A stretch of DNA of 64,000 nucleotides from Euglena gracilis (taxonomy: Eukaryota > Euglenida > Euglenophyceae > Euglenales): NCBI GenBank assembly GCA_039621445.1, contig CP154957.1:17678595-17742594 (forward strand), in the 5' to 3' direction. Shown here in pieces: positions 32,764-43,324 of this stretch; within the stretch, counting starts at the first letter, position 1, and each line of letters starts with the position of its first letter. Under the pieces are notes generated by a model that saw nothing but the letters and a program-made list of their open reading frames with translations, was not told where the DNA came from and searched no databases. Position numbers and translations under genes: made by a program.

Positions 32764-35076
32764 TCAGCGGCCTAGCGAGCCGTCCGTGAAGGCCGCACCA
32801 GGGGCGGGGAGGCGGTCCATCGCGGTCAAGGTCACGTCTCCGGGATACGGGGGTTCGGGGGACAGCGCGGGCCACTGTGAGGCTCGTGGGCAAGCCGGGT
32901 TACGACGCACGGTCCACGAGACGGCCTGCAGGGCGGCACGGAGGGCGACGGAGTGCTCGAGCCAGTCAGGGCCGGGGCAGGCGATGGCGCGGTGTAGGCA
33001 GCCGACCAGGCCGGGGGAGTTGGCGATCAGCTGGAGCCACTGCAGCTGCAACAGGCGGGCCTCCGCGAGGGGCTCGCGGACGGCAGAGGCGCCGAGGGGG
33101 AGGCCCATGGCCACGTCGGGGCTGCGCCAGAGGTTGAGCTCCAGCGGGGGTTTGTGGAGCAGGGACTTCCCGGCGGCGGCGAGGAGGGCTACGTCCGCAG
33201 GCAGCAGGTTGCGCAGCTGGCAGCCGTAGAGGGCTTGGGGCAGCACGGCGGTGCGCCACAAGGTGCAGCAGACGGCGGCGGGGAGCGGCAGGGAGCGGAG
33301 GCGGTGGGCAGCAGCCAGGGCCTTCTCCACCTGGGGGGCAAAGTGGACCCGTGAGGCCGCGGGCTCCCGCATTCCGAGCTCGATACCCACGAAGCGGAAG
33401 CTCGCGGCGGAGGTCAGGACCATGTTCGGGACAGGGACGGAGAGGCCCGCGCCGAGGGACGACCATAGCTGCACCTTCGTCACGCGGACGCCCAGCAAGG
33501 CGCACCAGCGCAGGTAGGCGGAGATGAGGGATGTGATAGCGTCACGGCCGGAGCCCACCAGGACGAGATCGTCGGCGAAGCTGAGGGAGGCCACGTGGTG
33601 TCCGGCGATATGCACCCCGCAGCTGGAGGTGGCCGCCCATCGGTGGAACCCCTCGAACAGGATGTTCAAGAGATCAGGGCTGGCAGGGCAGCCTTGGGCC
33701 AGGCCATTGGCCGCGCGCCATGAGGAGCCGTCGACGTGGCCATACCGGAAGCGCCGGGAGACGGAGGTGTAGAACGCCTCGAAGCAGTCCACCGTGGCTG
33801 CTGGGACTCCCGCATGTCGGAGGGTGCCGAACACCGCCCACCACGGGAGGGAGTCGAAGCACTTCATCACGTCGAAGGACGCAAGCCACAGCTCGGAGTC
33901 CTCGCGTGCGGAGCGCTCGATGAGGTCCGCGACCACCTGTGCCGCGGGCAGTGTACCCCGCTGCGAACGGAAGCCGAAGGCGGCGTCACTCAGCACGAAC
34001 TGCTCCAGCGTGGAGGCCCAGGAGGTGACGGTCCCCTTGGCCCACACTCGATAGATCAGCTCCAGGACGGTGATGGGCCGCTGGTCTTGGGGCCGGACGC
34101 CGCCAGAGGACTTGGGCACCATGGCCACGTAGGCCTGCAGCCACTCCTGGGGCCAGCGGCGCTGTTGCTCCACCAGAGCGAGGAGGCGCGCCACAGCAGC
34201 GTACCACCATGTCGGCATGGCCTTCCACGCTGCCAGGGGGATGCCGGTGATGCCCGGGGCGGCGCCATCCCACATGCTGCGGAGGGCGGACCGCACCCGC
34301 TCTGTCGTCCAGGGTACCGAGGGCCACGAGGCGGTCGGCAGATGGGCGCCGAACTCCGAGGAGAGGAAGGCGCTCCAGCAGGTTGCGGGGTCCTGGGAGG
34401 CGTGCTGGCGCAGTACGCTGTCCACCCAGAAGGACTGGACCACTTGGTCGACGGCGGCATGGGTCATGCACTGGTAGCCGGAGGCGTCGAGGATGGGCCG
34501 GGCGCCAAAGGGAGGGGCTTCCGCCTTGAGCCAGCGGAAGATCACTGCGGGGCGCTCGTGCCACAGCTGGGGGAGGGCGTCCCGCCACCGGGTATGGCGG
34601 GCGCAGCGGTGGGCTTGGAGGGCGCTGTCCAGGGCGGTGCGGCGGGCGGCGGACGCTGCGGAGATGGCGCTGCGGAGGGCGGGGACGGTCGTGCGGGGGA
34701 GGTGGACACCGCGGGCGGCGAGGGAATCCAGCAGGCGGACCCAGGACCAGGGCCATGGGCCGGTGGAGGGCGGGCGGGCGGTGAGGCGCTCCAGGCGGTG
34801 CAGCGCCGCGAGCGTGCCACGGAGGTGCACCACCTTCACGGACTCGTACGCAGGCCGGCGGTGCGGGGCGCGCCGCGCCCAGCCGCCAGCCAGACTGACC
34901 AGACGCTGCAGGGCCGCGTGCAGGGCGGCCGAGAGGGACTCGAGCGTGTGGTCGCGGTCCGGGGACAGGGCGGCCACCTCTGGCGAGGCTTCCCAGGAAG
35001 TCAGGATCTCGTTCCACGCGGAGGACTGCAAGAGGTCGGCGGAGGGGCTGTACAGGAGGGGCGGTGGGCGGTCCAC
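32764..35076 (-). CDS. LINE ORF2: reverse transcriptase and RNase H start
   Basis: This open frame has 770 codons and no natural start; it continues the endonuclease frame after a one-base slip. RT motifs are PGITGIPLAAWK, VPKSSGG...RPITVLELIYRVWAK (motif 2), ASFDVMKCFDSLP (motif A, Asp402), GLAQGCPASPDLLN (motif B) and SFADDLVLVG (motif C, Asp502-Asp503). After the thumb the frame enters RNase H with AAFTDGS, whose Asp is the first catalytic residue, then hits TGA at 32764-32766. The same frame remains readable past the stop through STHCELAAL, the second RNase H acidic residue, so the stop is a mutation inside the domain. Confidence 0.92.
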   Translation of the reverse strand: MDRPPPLLYSPSADLLQSSAWNEILTSWEASPEVAALSPDRDHTLESLSAALHAALQRLVSLAGGWARRAPHRRPAYESVKVVHLRGTLAALHRLERLTARPPSTGPWPWSWVRLLDSLAARGVHLPRTTVPALRSAISAASAARRTALDSALQAHRCARHTRWRDALPQLWHERPAVIFRWLKAEAPPFGARPILDASGYQCMTHAAVDQVVQSFWVDSVLRQHASQDPATCWSAFLSSEFGAHLPTASWPSVPWTTERVRSALRSMWDGAAPGITGIPLAAWKAMPTWWYAAVARLLALVEQQRRWPQEWLQAYVAMVPKSSGGVRPQDQRPITVLELIYRVWAKGTVTSWASTLEQFVLSDAAFGFRSQRGTLPAAQVVADLIERSAREDSELWLASFDVMKCFDSLPWWAVFGTLRHAGVPAATVDCFEAFYTSVSRRFRYGHVDGSSWRAANGLAQGCPASPDLLNILFEGFHRWAATSSCGVHIAGHHVASLSFADDLVLVGSGRDAITSLISAYLRWCALLGVRVTKVQLWSSLGAGLSVPVPNMVLTSAASFRFVGIELGMREPAASRVHFAPQVEKALAAAHRLRSLPLPAAVCCTLWRTAVLPQALYGCQLRNLLPADVALLAAAGKSLLHKPPLELNLWRSPDVAMGLPLGASAVREPLAEARLLQLQWLQLIANSPGLVGCLHRAIACPGPDWLEHSVALRAALQAVSWTVRRNPACPRASQWPALSPEPPYPGDVTLTAMDRLPAPGAAFTDGSLGR

Positions 35077-35079
35077 GGG

Positions 35080-35989
35080 GGGGCGCCATTACGAAGCACG
35101 GTGAGTGACCCCCATCGCGGAAGTCCGACTCCACGGAGGCGCCGCGGAGGAGGGGCATGGCGGCGTTGTTGGCCAGGATGAGGTCGATCCGGGAGGCCGC
35201 CACCTGGCCGGACAGCTGGGGGGAGTGGAAGGTCATTGGGAGGGGTTCGGGGAGGAGGGCTGCATGGGCGTCAATCCACGGGGCTCCGGGACCCGTGAGG
35301 TGGGCCAGCAGGGGGCAGAGGGTACGCTGGCGGCCGCTGCGACTGCTGTAATCCCGGGAGGGCAGCACGGAGCCGTTCCAGTCCCCCAGCAGCAGTGTGG
35401 GTACCTGCATGTCGAGGGAGTGGGAGAGTTCGCGGAAGGCGAGGTCGAAGCTGGCGCGCTCTGCAGACTGCCGATCCAGCGGGGCGTACACGGAGAGCAG
35501 CAGCAGACCGCGGGGGAGGTCAGGGCGCGGCGGGAGGGAGACGGCGTGCAGGCGCCGCATGGACACCAGGCGGCACCACGCAGGAAATTGGGGGACCATC
35601 GGGGAGACGGGGAGGCCGCTGCGGCAGAGAAAGCCCACTCCGACAGAGCGGGCATGCTCGGAGTGCTCCAAGGGGGGGGCGGGGCGTCCATGGTGCAGGT
35701 GCAGCTGCAGGTGGCGGGTGGTGGTGTGCGCGCGCTCCAGCAGCACGGGGGCGAGGTGGGTCTCCTGCACTGCCAGGATATCGAAGGGAAGGGAGGCCAC
35801 CGCGGCCACCTTGGCGGGTGTCCAGTGGGACATGTTCCACGTGCCGATGCGGAGAAGGGGCGGACGAGAAGGGGCTGGCGGTGGGGCGGTGACTGGGGAG
35901 GGGGAAGCGGGTCTTGATCTGGCGGCTCCGAGGGGTGTGACGACCGCCTCCCGCCCGAGCCGGGCGCCAGGGTAAGACATGTCAGTCAT
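35080..35989 (-). CDS. LINE ORF2: APE-type endonuclease
   Basis: ATG at 35989 begins MTDMSYPGARLG. The endonuclease motifs are in order: RIGTWNM (Asn52), AVQETH (Glu76), LLGDWNGS (Asp203, Asn205), SRIDLIL (Asp269) and SDFRDGGHSP (Ser-Asp 288-289, His295). These are the metal-binding and catalytic residues of the apurinic endonuclease-like fold, which nicks the target DNA to prime reverse transcription. The frame breaks right after this domain at the seven-G run 35077-35083, where the next frame picks up with the linker to the RT. Confidence 0.88.
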
Positions 35990-36780
35990 GGTGGGCAGCG
36001 CCCACCGAAGCAGAGCAGCGAGGCAGCTTCTGCTTGTCCTTCTCCGGCGTGGTCAGCACGGCGGGGTCGGTAGGACGCTTAGCACCGGAGAGCGCGGCGG
36101 GGGTCATCGGGGAGTCTCCGCCCAAGCTGGCGGCGATCGCCTCGTCCTGCGCGAGCAGGGCCTCTGCGTCGCGCCGGTCGCGCACGTCGCCGGGGGTGGA
36201 CAGCGGCCGCGTTGGGGAGAGGGGCTCGGATGGGTGACCAGCGGGAGGAGAGGGCTCATAGGGGGGGACACTGAGGGGGCGCGGCAGGCGGCGGTTAGAG
36301 GAAGTAGCGGCGGCGAGTTGCCGACGGAGCGTGGCGTTCTCCTCCTGCACCGCGGCGAGTTGGCGTTGAAGACCCTCCAAGGCGCGGCGCATCTCACGCA
36401 GCTCCAGCACGAGATTGTCCGTCGCGGTGGACAGCGGAGGAGGCGCAGGGGCGGCGGAGGGGGCCCGCGGGGCCGGTGCCCCAGCCGGCGTGAGGACTTG
36501 CTGTCGCTGTGCCGCACAGCGCTCCTTCCGCGAGCCTGGGCGGGCGGGGGGTGGCCAAGCCGGTGAGGACGGGGCGGACAGGGTGGGCCGGGTGGCTGGG
36601 GCGGCCATGGAGGACGGGGGGGGGGGATCTTCCGTGCACCGCCCCACGTCGAGGAGGGTGGCAGCGCTGAGGAGGGTGAGGCAGATCGTGGCGCAGATCG
36701 TGGCGAAGAACGAGGCGCAGAACGCGGCGGGGCGGACGCCGGGGTGAGTCGTGCAGCGCATGAACGTCCCCACCCGCCCG
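35982..36780 (-). CDS. LINE ORF1, C-terminal part with coiled coil
   Basis: In the shifted frame the protein runs through Pro/Ala-rich sequence into LVLELREMRRALEGLQRQL, then AAVQEENATLRRQLAAA. This is a clear heptad pattern of Leu typical of the trimerising or dimerising coiled coil of LINE ORF1 proteins. It ends HHD-stop at 35982. The last codons overlap the ORF2 start (ATGACTGA), which supports this frame as the real C-terminus. Confidence 0.7.
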
Positions 36781-38368
36781 TGTCGAAGGAGTACTCCGCG
36801 GGGGTGCCCACGGCCTGCACGTAGGCCGCTCGACGGAACGGCCCGGCGGCGGCAAGGCGTGTCTGCAGCGGCTGCAAACCCAACTGGGCGAGCAGCGACG
36901 GCAGCTGGAAGACGTCGGCGTCCTCGAGAGGGCCCAGCCGCCACCAGACCGCACCCTGGACGGGGACGTGGATGTTGGCCTTGGCGTCACCGAGGAGGAA
37001 GCGGATCTGCGCCTCCAGCTCCCCACGTCCAGGACCACCAACGATGCGGACGGCCACATCCTTTTCCGAAGGCAGCAAGCCCGTGAAGCCCTCCATCGCG
37101 TGGAGCTTCTCCCACAATGCCGCCGCCTCCTCCCGGCGCCTGCGGAGCCACACCAGGTTGAAGTTGGCGCGATTGAGCGCTGGGGAGGTGTCCGCCGTCC
37201 AGAAGGGTCGCAGGAACACCCCAGCGCAGCCAGAGCCGCGCAGCCAGCGCGAAGCCTCGGCCCGCGGCACGGCCAAGATGGCCGCCAAGCCCCCATGGGT
37301 CAACTGCACCTGCTGAAGGCGGTGGGCAGGGCCGAAAGTAATGCCCATCGCCCCAGCCAGCTTCTCCAGCGCCCGGCGAGCCTCTCGTTCGACTTGCCGC
37401 TGTCGGGTCGCCGGGGGTGCTACATACTCCACCCGCAGGAGCTCCACGGCAGAGGGTTCAGGGTCAGGGGGTAGGCCGCGGATCCACGTACCGCTCAGCA
37501 GGGGGCGATCGGTGCCTGCGCGGCGCACCCGCAGGGCCACGAGGACCTTATTCCGGGGAAGGAACGCGGTTTCCCAGGTCGGCGGGGGGAGCTGCCGAGA
37601 GTCCGCGGGCACGCGGCGGATGGGGGCCCGCTCGCCCACGGCGATGACGTCCACGGCCAGCTGCGGGTCGTCGAAGAGGGCGACGGCCTGGGGGAGCAGG
37701 TGACGGAGGGTGTCCGCGTTCAACTGGACTGGGCAGCGCCGGCGCTCCACCACCGCGAGGACGGCGACGACGGACGCGGCGTCTTCCAACGGGATCTGCA
37801 ACCGCACCCTCTCCAGCCACTTCTCCAAGTGGGGGCGCGGTGGTACTAGCAGCAAGTGGGCCCCCCCGGGGCCCCATGGTCGGGCCACCGACGTCTGCAA
37901 GGCGTCGGCATCCACGACATCTGGGCCAGAAGCGAAGTCGCCTCCGACAACGCGTATGCCTTGCAGGTCAGCCATCTGGCCGGACTCGAGGTCATGGGCC
38001 AGCCCTCGGAGCCATTCTGGGTCCAGCCGCGTGTCGTACACGCGGACCGCCGCATCGGGGGCCACGGAGGTGGGTAGTGTCCAGCCAGCAGCGCGAAGAG
38101 TCGCCGCCAGCTCCTGCAGTTGCCGCGGCTCCAAGCGTGTGGCAGGCGCGGGCGTGGGTGTCCGGCGAGCCCCGAGGCGGTCTCCGCGGGGGTTCCCATT
38201 CAGGGCATGCTGCCGGCGGTTGCGGGCCTTGGAGCTCATCGCCCACAAGACGGTCGCGTCCGAAGCCGGGTCACCCCACCGCGCAGCCGTAGCGCAAGGG
38301 GGCAGTCTCCATGGGGACAGCATATCCTCGAGGAGCCGGTCAATGGGGTCAAAGGGGGTCAAGGTCAT
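36780..38368 (-). CDS. LINE ORF1, N-terminal two thirds
   Basis: The frame starts at ATG 38368 (MTLTPFDPIDRLLEDML), the first Met after the repeat boundary, and stays open to about 36780, where reading continues in another frame. I recognise no named domain; the protein is rich in Arg, Ala and Leu with alternating helices and strands. ORF1 proteins of LINEs usually bind RNA and form the RNP, so the role is inferred from position. Upstream codons in this frame only spell the ACACCC repeat (Thr-His) and are excluded. The frame change lies somewhere in 36610-36800; one candidate site is the C/G run at 36617-36627. Confidence 0.7.
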
Positions 38369-38420
38369 CAAGGGTGAGGGGCTCCTTCGTGGCCGTGCAG
38401 CAAGACGCTGCAACCATACG

Positions 38421-38535
38421 TGGGTGTGGGTGTGGGTGTGGGTGTGGGTGTGGGTGTGGGTGTGGGTGTGGGTGCATGTGCGGGTGTGTGTGTGTGTGGG
38501 TGGGTGGGTGGGTGGGTGGGTGGGTGGGTGGGTTG
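38421..38535 (+). repeat. (TGTGGG)n and (GGTG)n microsatellite at LINE 5' end
   Basis: Tandem TGTGGG units run from 38421 to about 38475, followed by TGTG and GGTG tracts to 38535. The LINE sense strand therefore starts directly after ACACCC repeats. The same hexamer lies at the other end of the element. Confidence 0.95.
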
Positions 38536-38736
38536 GTGTCCTTACACAGCGCTCACAACAGCATCCTCCGGTCCACAACAGCGGTGAGGAAGGGAGAGGG
38601 GAGGATGGGTAAACAGCGGGGCCTGAGGACACAAGAGCAGGGGACGTCGGACAGCTACACACGGGGCGGGGCATGTCTCTGAGCACCAGTCGACCAACCA
38701 ATAGTTTTCCTCGGAAGCCCCTGCCCAGGGGCTTGT

Positions 38737-38916
38737 GGCACCTTCACCCCCTTGTCCGCGAAAAATGCGGTTGGCACGGGGGGGATCATGGACACGCCGT
38801 GTCATGTGCACTGTACCAAAAAGAAAATGGCATTTTGGGGACAGGAAAATGTGGTTGACACGGGGGGGGGGGGTGTCATGGACCAGCCGTGTCAAGGACA
38901 AGGGGGGAGATTAAGT
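38737..38916. repeat. C(n)TTGTC foldback element 2
   Basis: It begins CACCCCCTTGTCCG and ends GACAAGGGGGGAGA. It carries internal hairpins of GACACGGGGGG and CCGTGTCA type, as in the 59928-60285 element. It lies just outside the 5' end of the LINE flank. Confidence 0.7.
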
Positions 38917-38939
38917 GTTGATGCCCCGTCCAACGGGTG

Positions 38940-41404
38940 ATTGTCCGTCTGCCCCCAAAAAACAAAAAACCCCGCTATCTCAACTCCTGAGCCCACTTAA
39001 ACTCAAACTCTGTTGCAAATGTATTAAAAGGCCAACTTTCAACAGCTGGGTTGGTCCAACCTTGTGGGACCAACTCTCCTCTTTGGGTTTTTTGTTTTAG
39101 GACCCGTGGCCACCCACCAACCCCCAAGGCCCTCCACCCGGGGGGGGGGGGTCGGGAAATCCAATTGGAGTCCAAAACATTTTCAAAAAACAGAAGAACC
39201 TCCCCTCAGGGAGGGAACCACTCGGTCCGAACCCCACCACGGGGGAGGGAGCGGACGCATCCACCCCCAGGCTCACCAAATATTTTCCATCGTTCAATTT
39301 AAGAACAAACGGACAACGTGAACAAGAGCAATAGAAACAATAACCTTCTGGAAAAAAACAGCCGAGCAAACTATCCCTGAAAACCCCAAACAAGAAATAA
39401 GGCCCTCCGAGGCACTGCAGCTGAGTTTCGGGGGAAAAAACAAAAAAAAATGGAGAAAGAGCCTCTGGACGCTGCGCCGATCAACTGAAAGGATAGACCC
39501 CTCACATGAACACAAACCCCCCTCCCACCTATAACCCACCCTCCTGGGACCAACCACCAAACTGGGAATTAACCCCCGCCCCCTCAGTATAGGGCAAGCA
39601 AAGGCAAAACAAAGGGGGACCTAACCCACCCCCATCCATAACCCCCATCCGGGGGCCAACCATCCAACCGGCTACTATAACCCCCCGGGGGGGTTATAAG
39701 TCGGGGGGGGGGTGTTCACTCTTGTTGACGACGACAGTCGTGAATTTGATTAAATCTTTGAATGGATTTGATGCTCCCGTTTGGACTCACCTGTACCAAA
39801 AAAAAATATCACAGTGAAAAATTATTTCAAAAAAAGTGCATTTATTAAGCTGATTTCCACGGGGATCTAGGCAGAAGAGGATGTCGTGCAGTAAAGTCAC
39901 TTAACAAACAAATCTTGGGAGAATATAACAGCAGAATATAACAGCAAACAACATGTCTATGTCAAAATAACAGTCCATGTTCATTTAACTGATGAAGCAA
40001 AAGATATGCCACCAAGAGAAGAAGGTGCAAAAGCACTGCCATGATTGATTGCTTGAGGGACTGCTGTGCAAATTCTGCCACAAAAATTGAACGCAAACAC
40101 ATCCACCAGCGGGTCTTTCGTCATGATTATTTTGTACTTGCGCACATGTGAGCCTGAACACACTGTTGCTTGCTCAATTATTTTCATTTTGTGCGATTGT
40201 CCACATTTTTTTTAAACATATGTGCAATATTATTTTTTTCTGGAAAACCACCGGCTTCCAAATTGCTCAAAAATGTACGCATGTTTTTCATGGGTAGCGA
40301 CCCACCATCAACTCAAGTGCCTTCACATAACGCAAGTCTTCCCCTTGGCTATGAGTGAAGACTCAAGATTTCGAAAATGGGATTGAGCGGAGCCAGAGCA
40401 ACCCCCGCCAGTGTGGACACACTGAACTCTTCAAGGGGCATACACCTTGGAAAACGGGAAAGAATTTGGAGCGGCGAAGAATGGTTGGTCCGTAGGTTGG
40501 GAGAACGGCACGGGTTTCGGAATGGGTTGGCAACCTTGGGCATTCCCAGCGCGATCGATTCGTGGCACAAACCAACAATTGGCAGACAAAATGACGAATG
40601 GCATTGGAATTGAATCAGCACCACATTCAACGTGGACATCCGTTCATATCTAAATAACCCCCGAACACCCCATTCCCCCACATCCGCCCAAAAACCCGGC
40701 ACAAACCCCACTCAGGTCCAAAAAAAAACACAAACAAAGAAAATATTTCCTGGGCTTTCCCCCAACATCCCCCTGACCTCCACCACAAAGACTAGCAAAA
40801 ATGCTGGCAAAAATAGTTTGAAAAGCCCAATGCACTTTGTAATTCACAGATGTGCAAAGCAGCATGCATGGCTATGTGACTGAAGGAAGCTTACACAACG
40901 TTAGACCAAGGACGGGCATTTCCTCGTAGGGGGTGGGCTCGGCCATCCAAAGAAGGCCGAAGTTGCCCCGGCAATGCAGTGCCCCTCCGCGCAGCAACGG
41001 AGCACGGGGGGCATGGGACGGCAACCGCTACCACTGGGAGACCGGGTGGCCTTCCAGGCTGACGGTGGGCTCCGGGCGGACGATGGCGAACAGCCACGGC
41101 CACGCCCCTGGATGGGGGCAAAACACCATTTTTTGTCACGTTCCTTCAACTTTTACCTTTTCCAATGCCCCCCCCCCAACTGCAAACCCCCCAGTGCCCC
41201 CTTCCACAGTGGAATCCTGTGGCATGGGCTGCACCAGGCCCTCGCGCATTCCCAGCAATTGGCGAGCCAGCCCTGGACAGCTCGGACCAAATTCTGGATG
41301 CGTGCTGGCTTCATTTTTCTGAATGCATGGATTAATTTTCGCCATGTTGTTGTGTGCCTTCCAAAAAAGCGTTTTTTTTTGTGCTGCAGAACAAAAATCC
41401 AGTG

Positions 41405-41453
<49 letters not shown>

Positions 41454-41700
41454 CACACACACAAGATGCGCCGTTGTCCCTTCTCTAACTTAAAACTAGC
41501 GTAAATGCCAACGAGCTGCCGAAGATATGCTCCCCGCTGCGTGCAGTCGTCTAGCAAGCGTACCGATGAACTGCAGTGTGCTTGTGTCCGTGCCCATGGT
41601 TTGGGTCTTTGTCCGAGCTACCCCTCCCTGGTCTGTTGGCATGGGCCATCTTTACCCAAACAGCCCGTGGTCAAGGGGCTCAAAGCAAACAAGCTAAATA
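38940..41700. other. No firm gene
   Basis: Mostly AT-rich, with a G-run cluster at 39140-39720. On the minus strand near 40910-41130 and 41185-41300, short protein-like stretches (for example NFGLLWMAEPTPYEEMPVLG and ARQLLGMREGLVQPMPQ) could be exons, but frames break and no family is recognised. Confidence 0.45.
41406..41462 (+). repeat. (CA)n microsatellite
   Basis: About 28 CA dinucleotides with one GC interruption. Confidence 0.95.
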
Positions 41701-41727
41701 CCTTAAAAAGGGGGGTTCATGCCGACA

Positions 41728-41990
41728 TCAACAATTAGGACCATCGTTGGGAGGGGCGCAAGTTGACTCCAGATGAGCAACGAGCCACTTGGGGTGCCCC
41801 CTGTGGCACGCGGCAATGCAGAGGGCCAACCAGGGACGTGGGCGGGACGGTCGCTTGTGCTGCGACGCCGCCTTCGGGGGCGCGGGGGCCTTGTACACGG
41901 GAAGCACCTTGGGCGGCGCCTCCTGCGGGGTGAGGACGGTGGAGCTCCGCAGGCTGGACAGCACCTTGAGGTGGGACGCGGCGCGGCACG
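41728..41990 (-). CDS. Candidate exon, unknown protein
   Basis: The minus frame contains SHLKVLSSLRSSTVLTPQEA, KVLPVYKAPAPPKAASQHK and RGHPKWLVAHLESTCAP and stops at 41728; a GATG/GTCCTA donor lies just before. The composition is protein-like, but no family is recognised and the acceptor is unclear. Confidence 0.22.
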
Positions 41991-42384
41991 CGGCGGTGGG
42001 GAGGTGGGGGGTGGCCCCCTGGCCCACGGCGCGGGCAGGGGCCCCCGGCCAACCTTCGGGTGGGGGGCAAACCAGCGAGGGAAAGCCATGTGGGGGGGGG
42101 GGGGCAGAACGGGAAGGCCTGGTGTGGGTGGGTCGACCCCCCTACCCACCCTCCTCGAATGTCGTTCGAGGTCGTTCGAGGTCGTTCGAGGAGGTTCGAG
42201 ACCCTCCTTCTACGTACATGCATCCATCAATCAGGAGAATTGAAAAAAAAACCAAGCAAACGACAGTCTCCATACCAAGTGGTGCAACACAAGAAACAAG
42301 AAAACGTCCAGTGACGATTGGGTGTTTTGGGTATGGGTGTGGAGTGCATGCAAACAAAACAGCTCAAAAATATGTTCCTTTTAA

Positions 42385-43260
42385 ATTCTGCCACTGACGA
42401 TGAGCGGGATGGTTGCAACCATTCGCGATGAAATCTTAACCGTAACCCTATTCCTTCTGATAACCTCAGAAATTCTCTCGGTATGGGATTATTTTTGAAG
42501 AGAGAAAAAACGTTGAAGAATCAGTGCATTCTGCGAAAGAAAAAAAATGGTTTTTTTTTCAATGCGTGGAAAATATCCCCCTACAGGGTACCAGCTACCC
42601 CAAAGAGTCGCCCAACTAGGGTTAAAAACATGGGGGGACCCGAGCGAGGCGCCGAAGGCACCGAGCGAGGGTCCCCCCATGTTTTTAACCCTAGTTGGGC
42701 GACTCTTTGGGTTCGCTGTGTACCCTGTAGAGGGAAATATAGCAACGATGAGCGGGATGGTTGCAACCATTGGGGATAAAATCTTAATCCTAACCCTATT
42801 CCTTCTAATAACCTCAGAAATTCTCTTGGTATGGGAATATTTTTGAATAAGAATATTTAGAATGAGTGCATTCCTGCGTAAGGAAAAATATGTTCCTTTT
42901 AAATTCTGCCACTGAAAGATTCCTGTCATCCAAATCGTGTCAGTGCCAGTGGGGAAAAAAAAAGTTGAAACAAAGTCGTCTCTCTCTCTTCCCCTGTCTT
43001 TGCTTTCTTCCGGATCGTGCCAGTGAAAGGCAAAAAAAAACAAGCAGAATCAAGGACAATGAACCATGGACTTGCAACTTACAAAACAGCTCAATTCTGC
43101 CACTGACGAAGAGCGGGATGGTTGCAACCATTCGTGACGAAATCTTAACCCTAACCCTATTCCTTCTAATAACCTCAGAAATCTCCCGGTATGGGAATAT
43201 TTTTGATTAAAAATACTTTTGAATGAGTGCATTACTGCGCAAGGAAAAATAATTTTCTAC
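42385..43260 (+). repeat. About 350-bp tandem repeat, three copies
   Basis: AGCGGGATGGTTGCAACCAT followed by ACCCTATTCCTTCT and AACCTCAGAAAT recurs at about 42407, 42750 and 43112. Copies share an AGTGCATT...GGAAAAATA tail. The first copy carries the palindrome at 42572-42746. Confidence 0.88.
42572..42746. repeat. Palindromic (foldback) element with perfect 43-bp arms
   Basis: The arms 42599-42641 and 42669-42711 are perfect reverse complements (CCCAAAGAGTCGCCCAACTA through ATGGGGGGACCC). A 27-nt loop lies between them. Imperfect outer arms add TCCCCCTACAGGGTAC / GTACCCTGTAGAGGGA. It interrupts the first unit of a roughly 350-bp tandem repeat. Confidence 0.92.
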
Positions 43261-43324
43261 CCCTAAAAGGATTTCGAGGATGTTGGAGTTGAAAGCTGTA
43301 TGCATGTACGTAGGAGGAGGGTCG

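Larger units (their letters stand above)
30270..38420 (-). mobile_element. Non-LTR retrotransposon (LINE), about 8.15 kb
   Basis: This GC-rich element is read on the minus strand with two overlapping ORFs: ORF1 at 38368-35982 and ORF2 at 35989-30374. ORF2 carries APE endonuclease, reverse transcriptase, RNase H and a CCHC knuckle. No poly-A tail is seen at the 3' end. Instead both ends run straight into (ACACCC)n on the element's sense strand (30241-30270 and 38421-38480), so the element sits inside a simple repeat. The untranslated leader is only about 50 nt. At least three frameshifts and one stop interrupt the ORFs, so this copy is probably inactive, unless some are assembly errors in homopolymers. 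It resembles APE-bearing LINE clades with RNase H, but I did not assign a clade. Confidence 0.9.

Noticed and set aside
30830-35917. Long plus-strand open frames, up to 481 codons
   Set aside because: They are antisense shadows of the GC-rich LINE ORF2 and show no motif.
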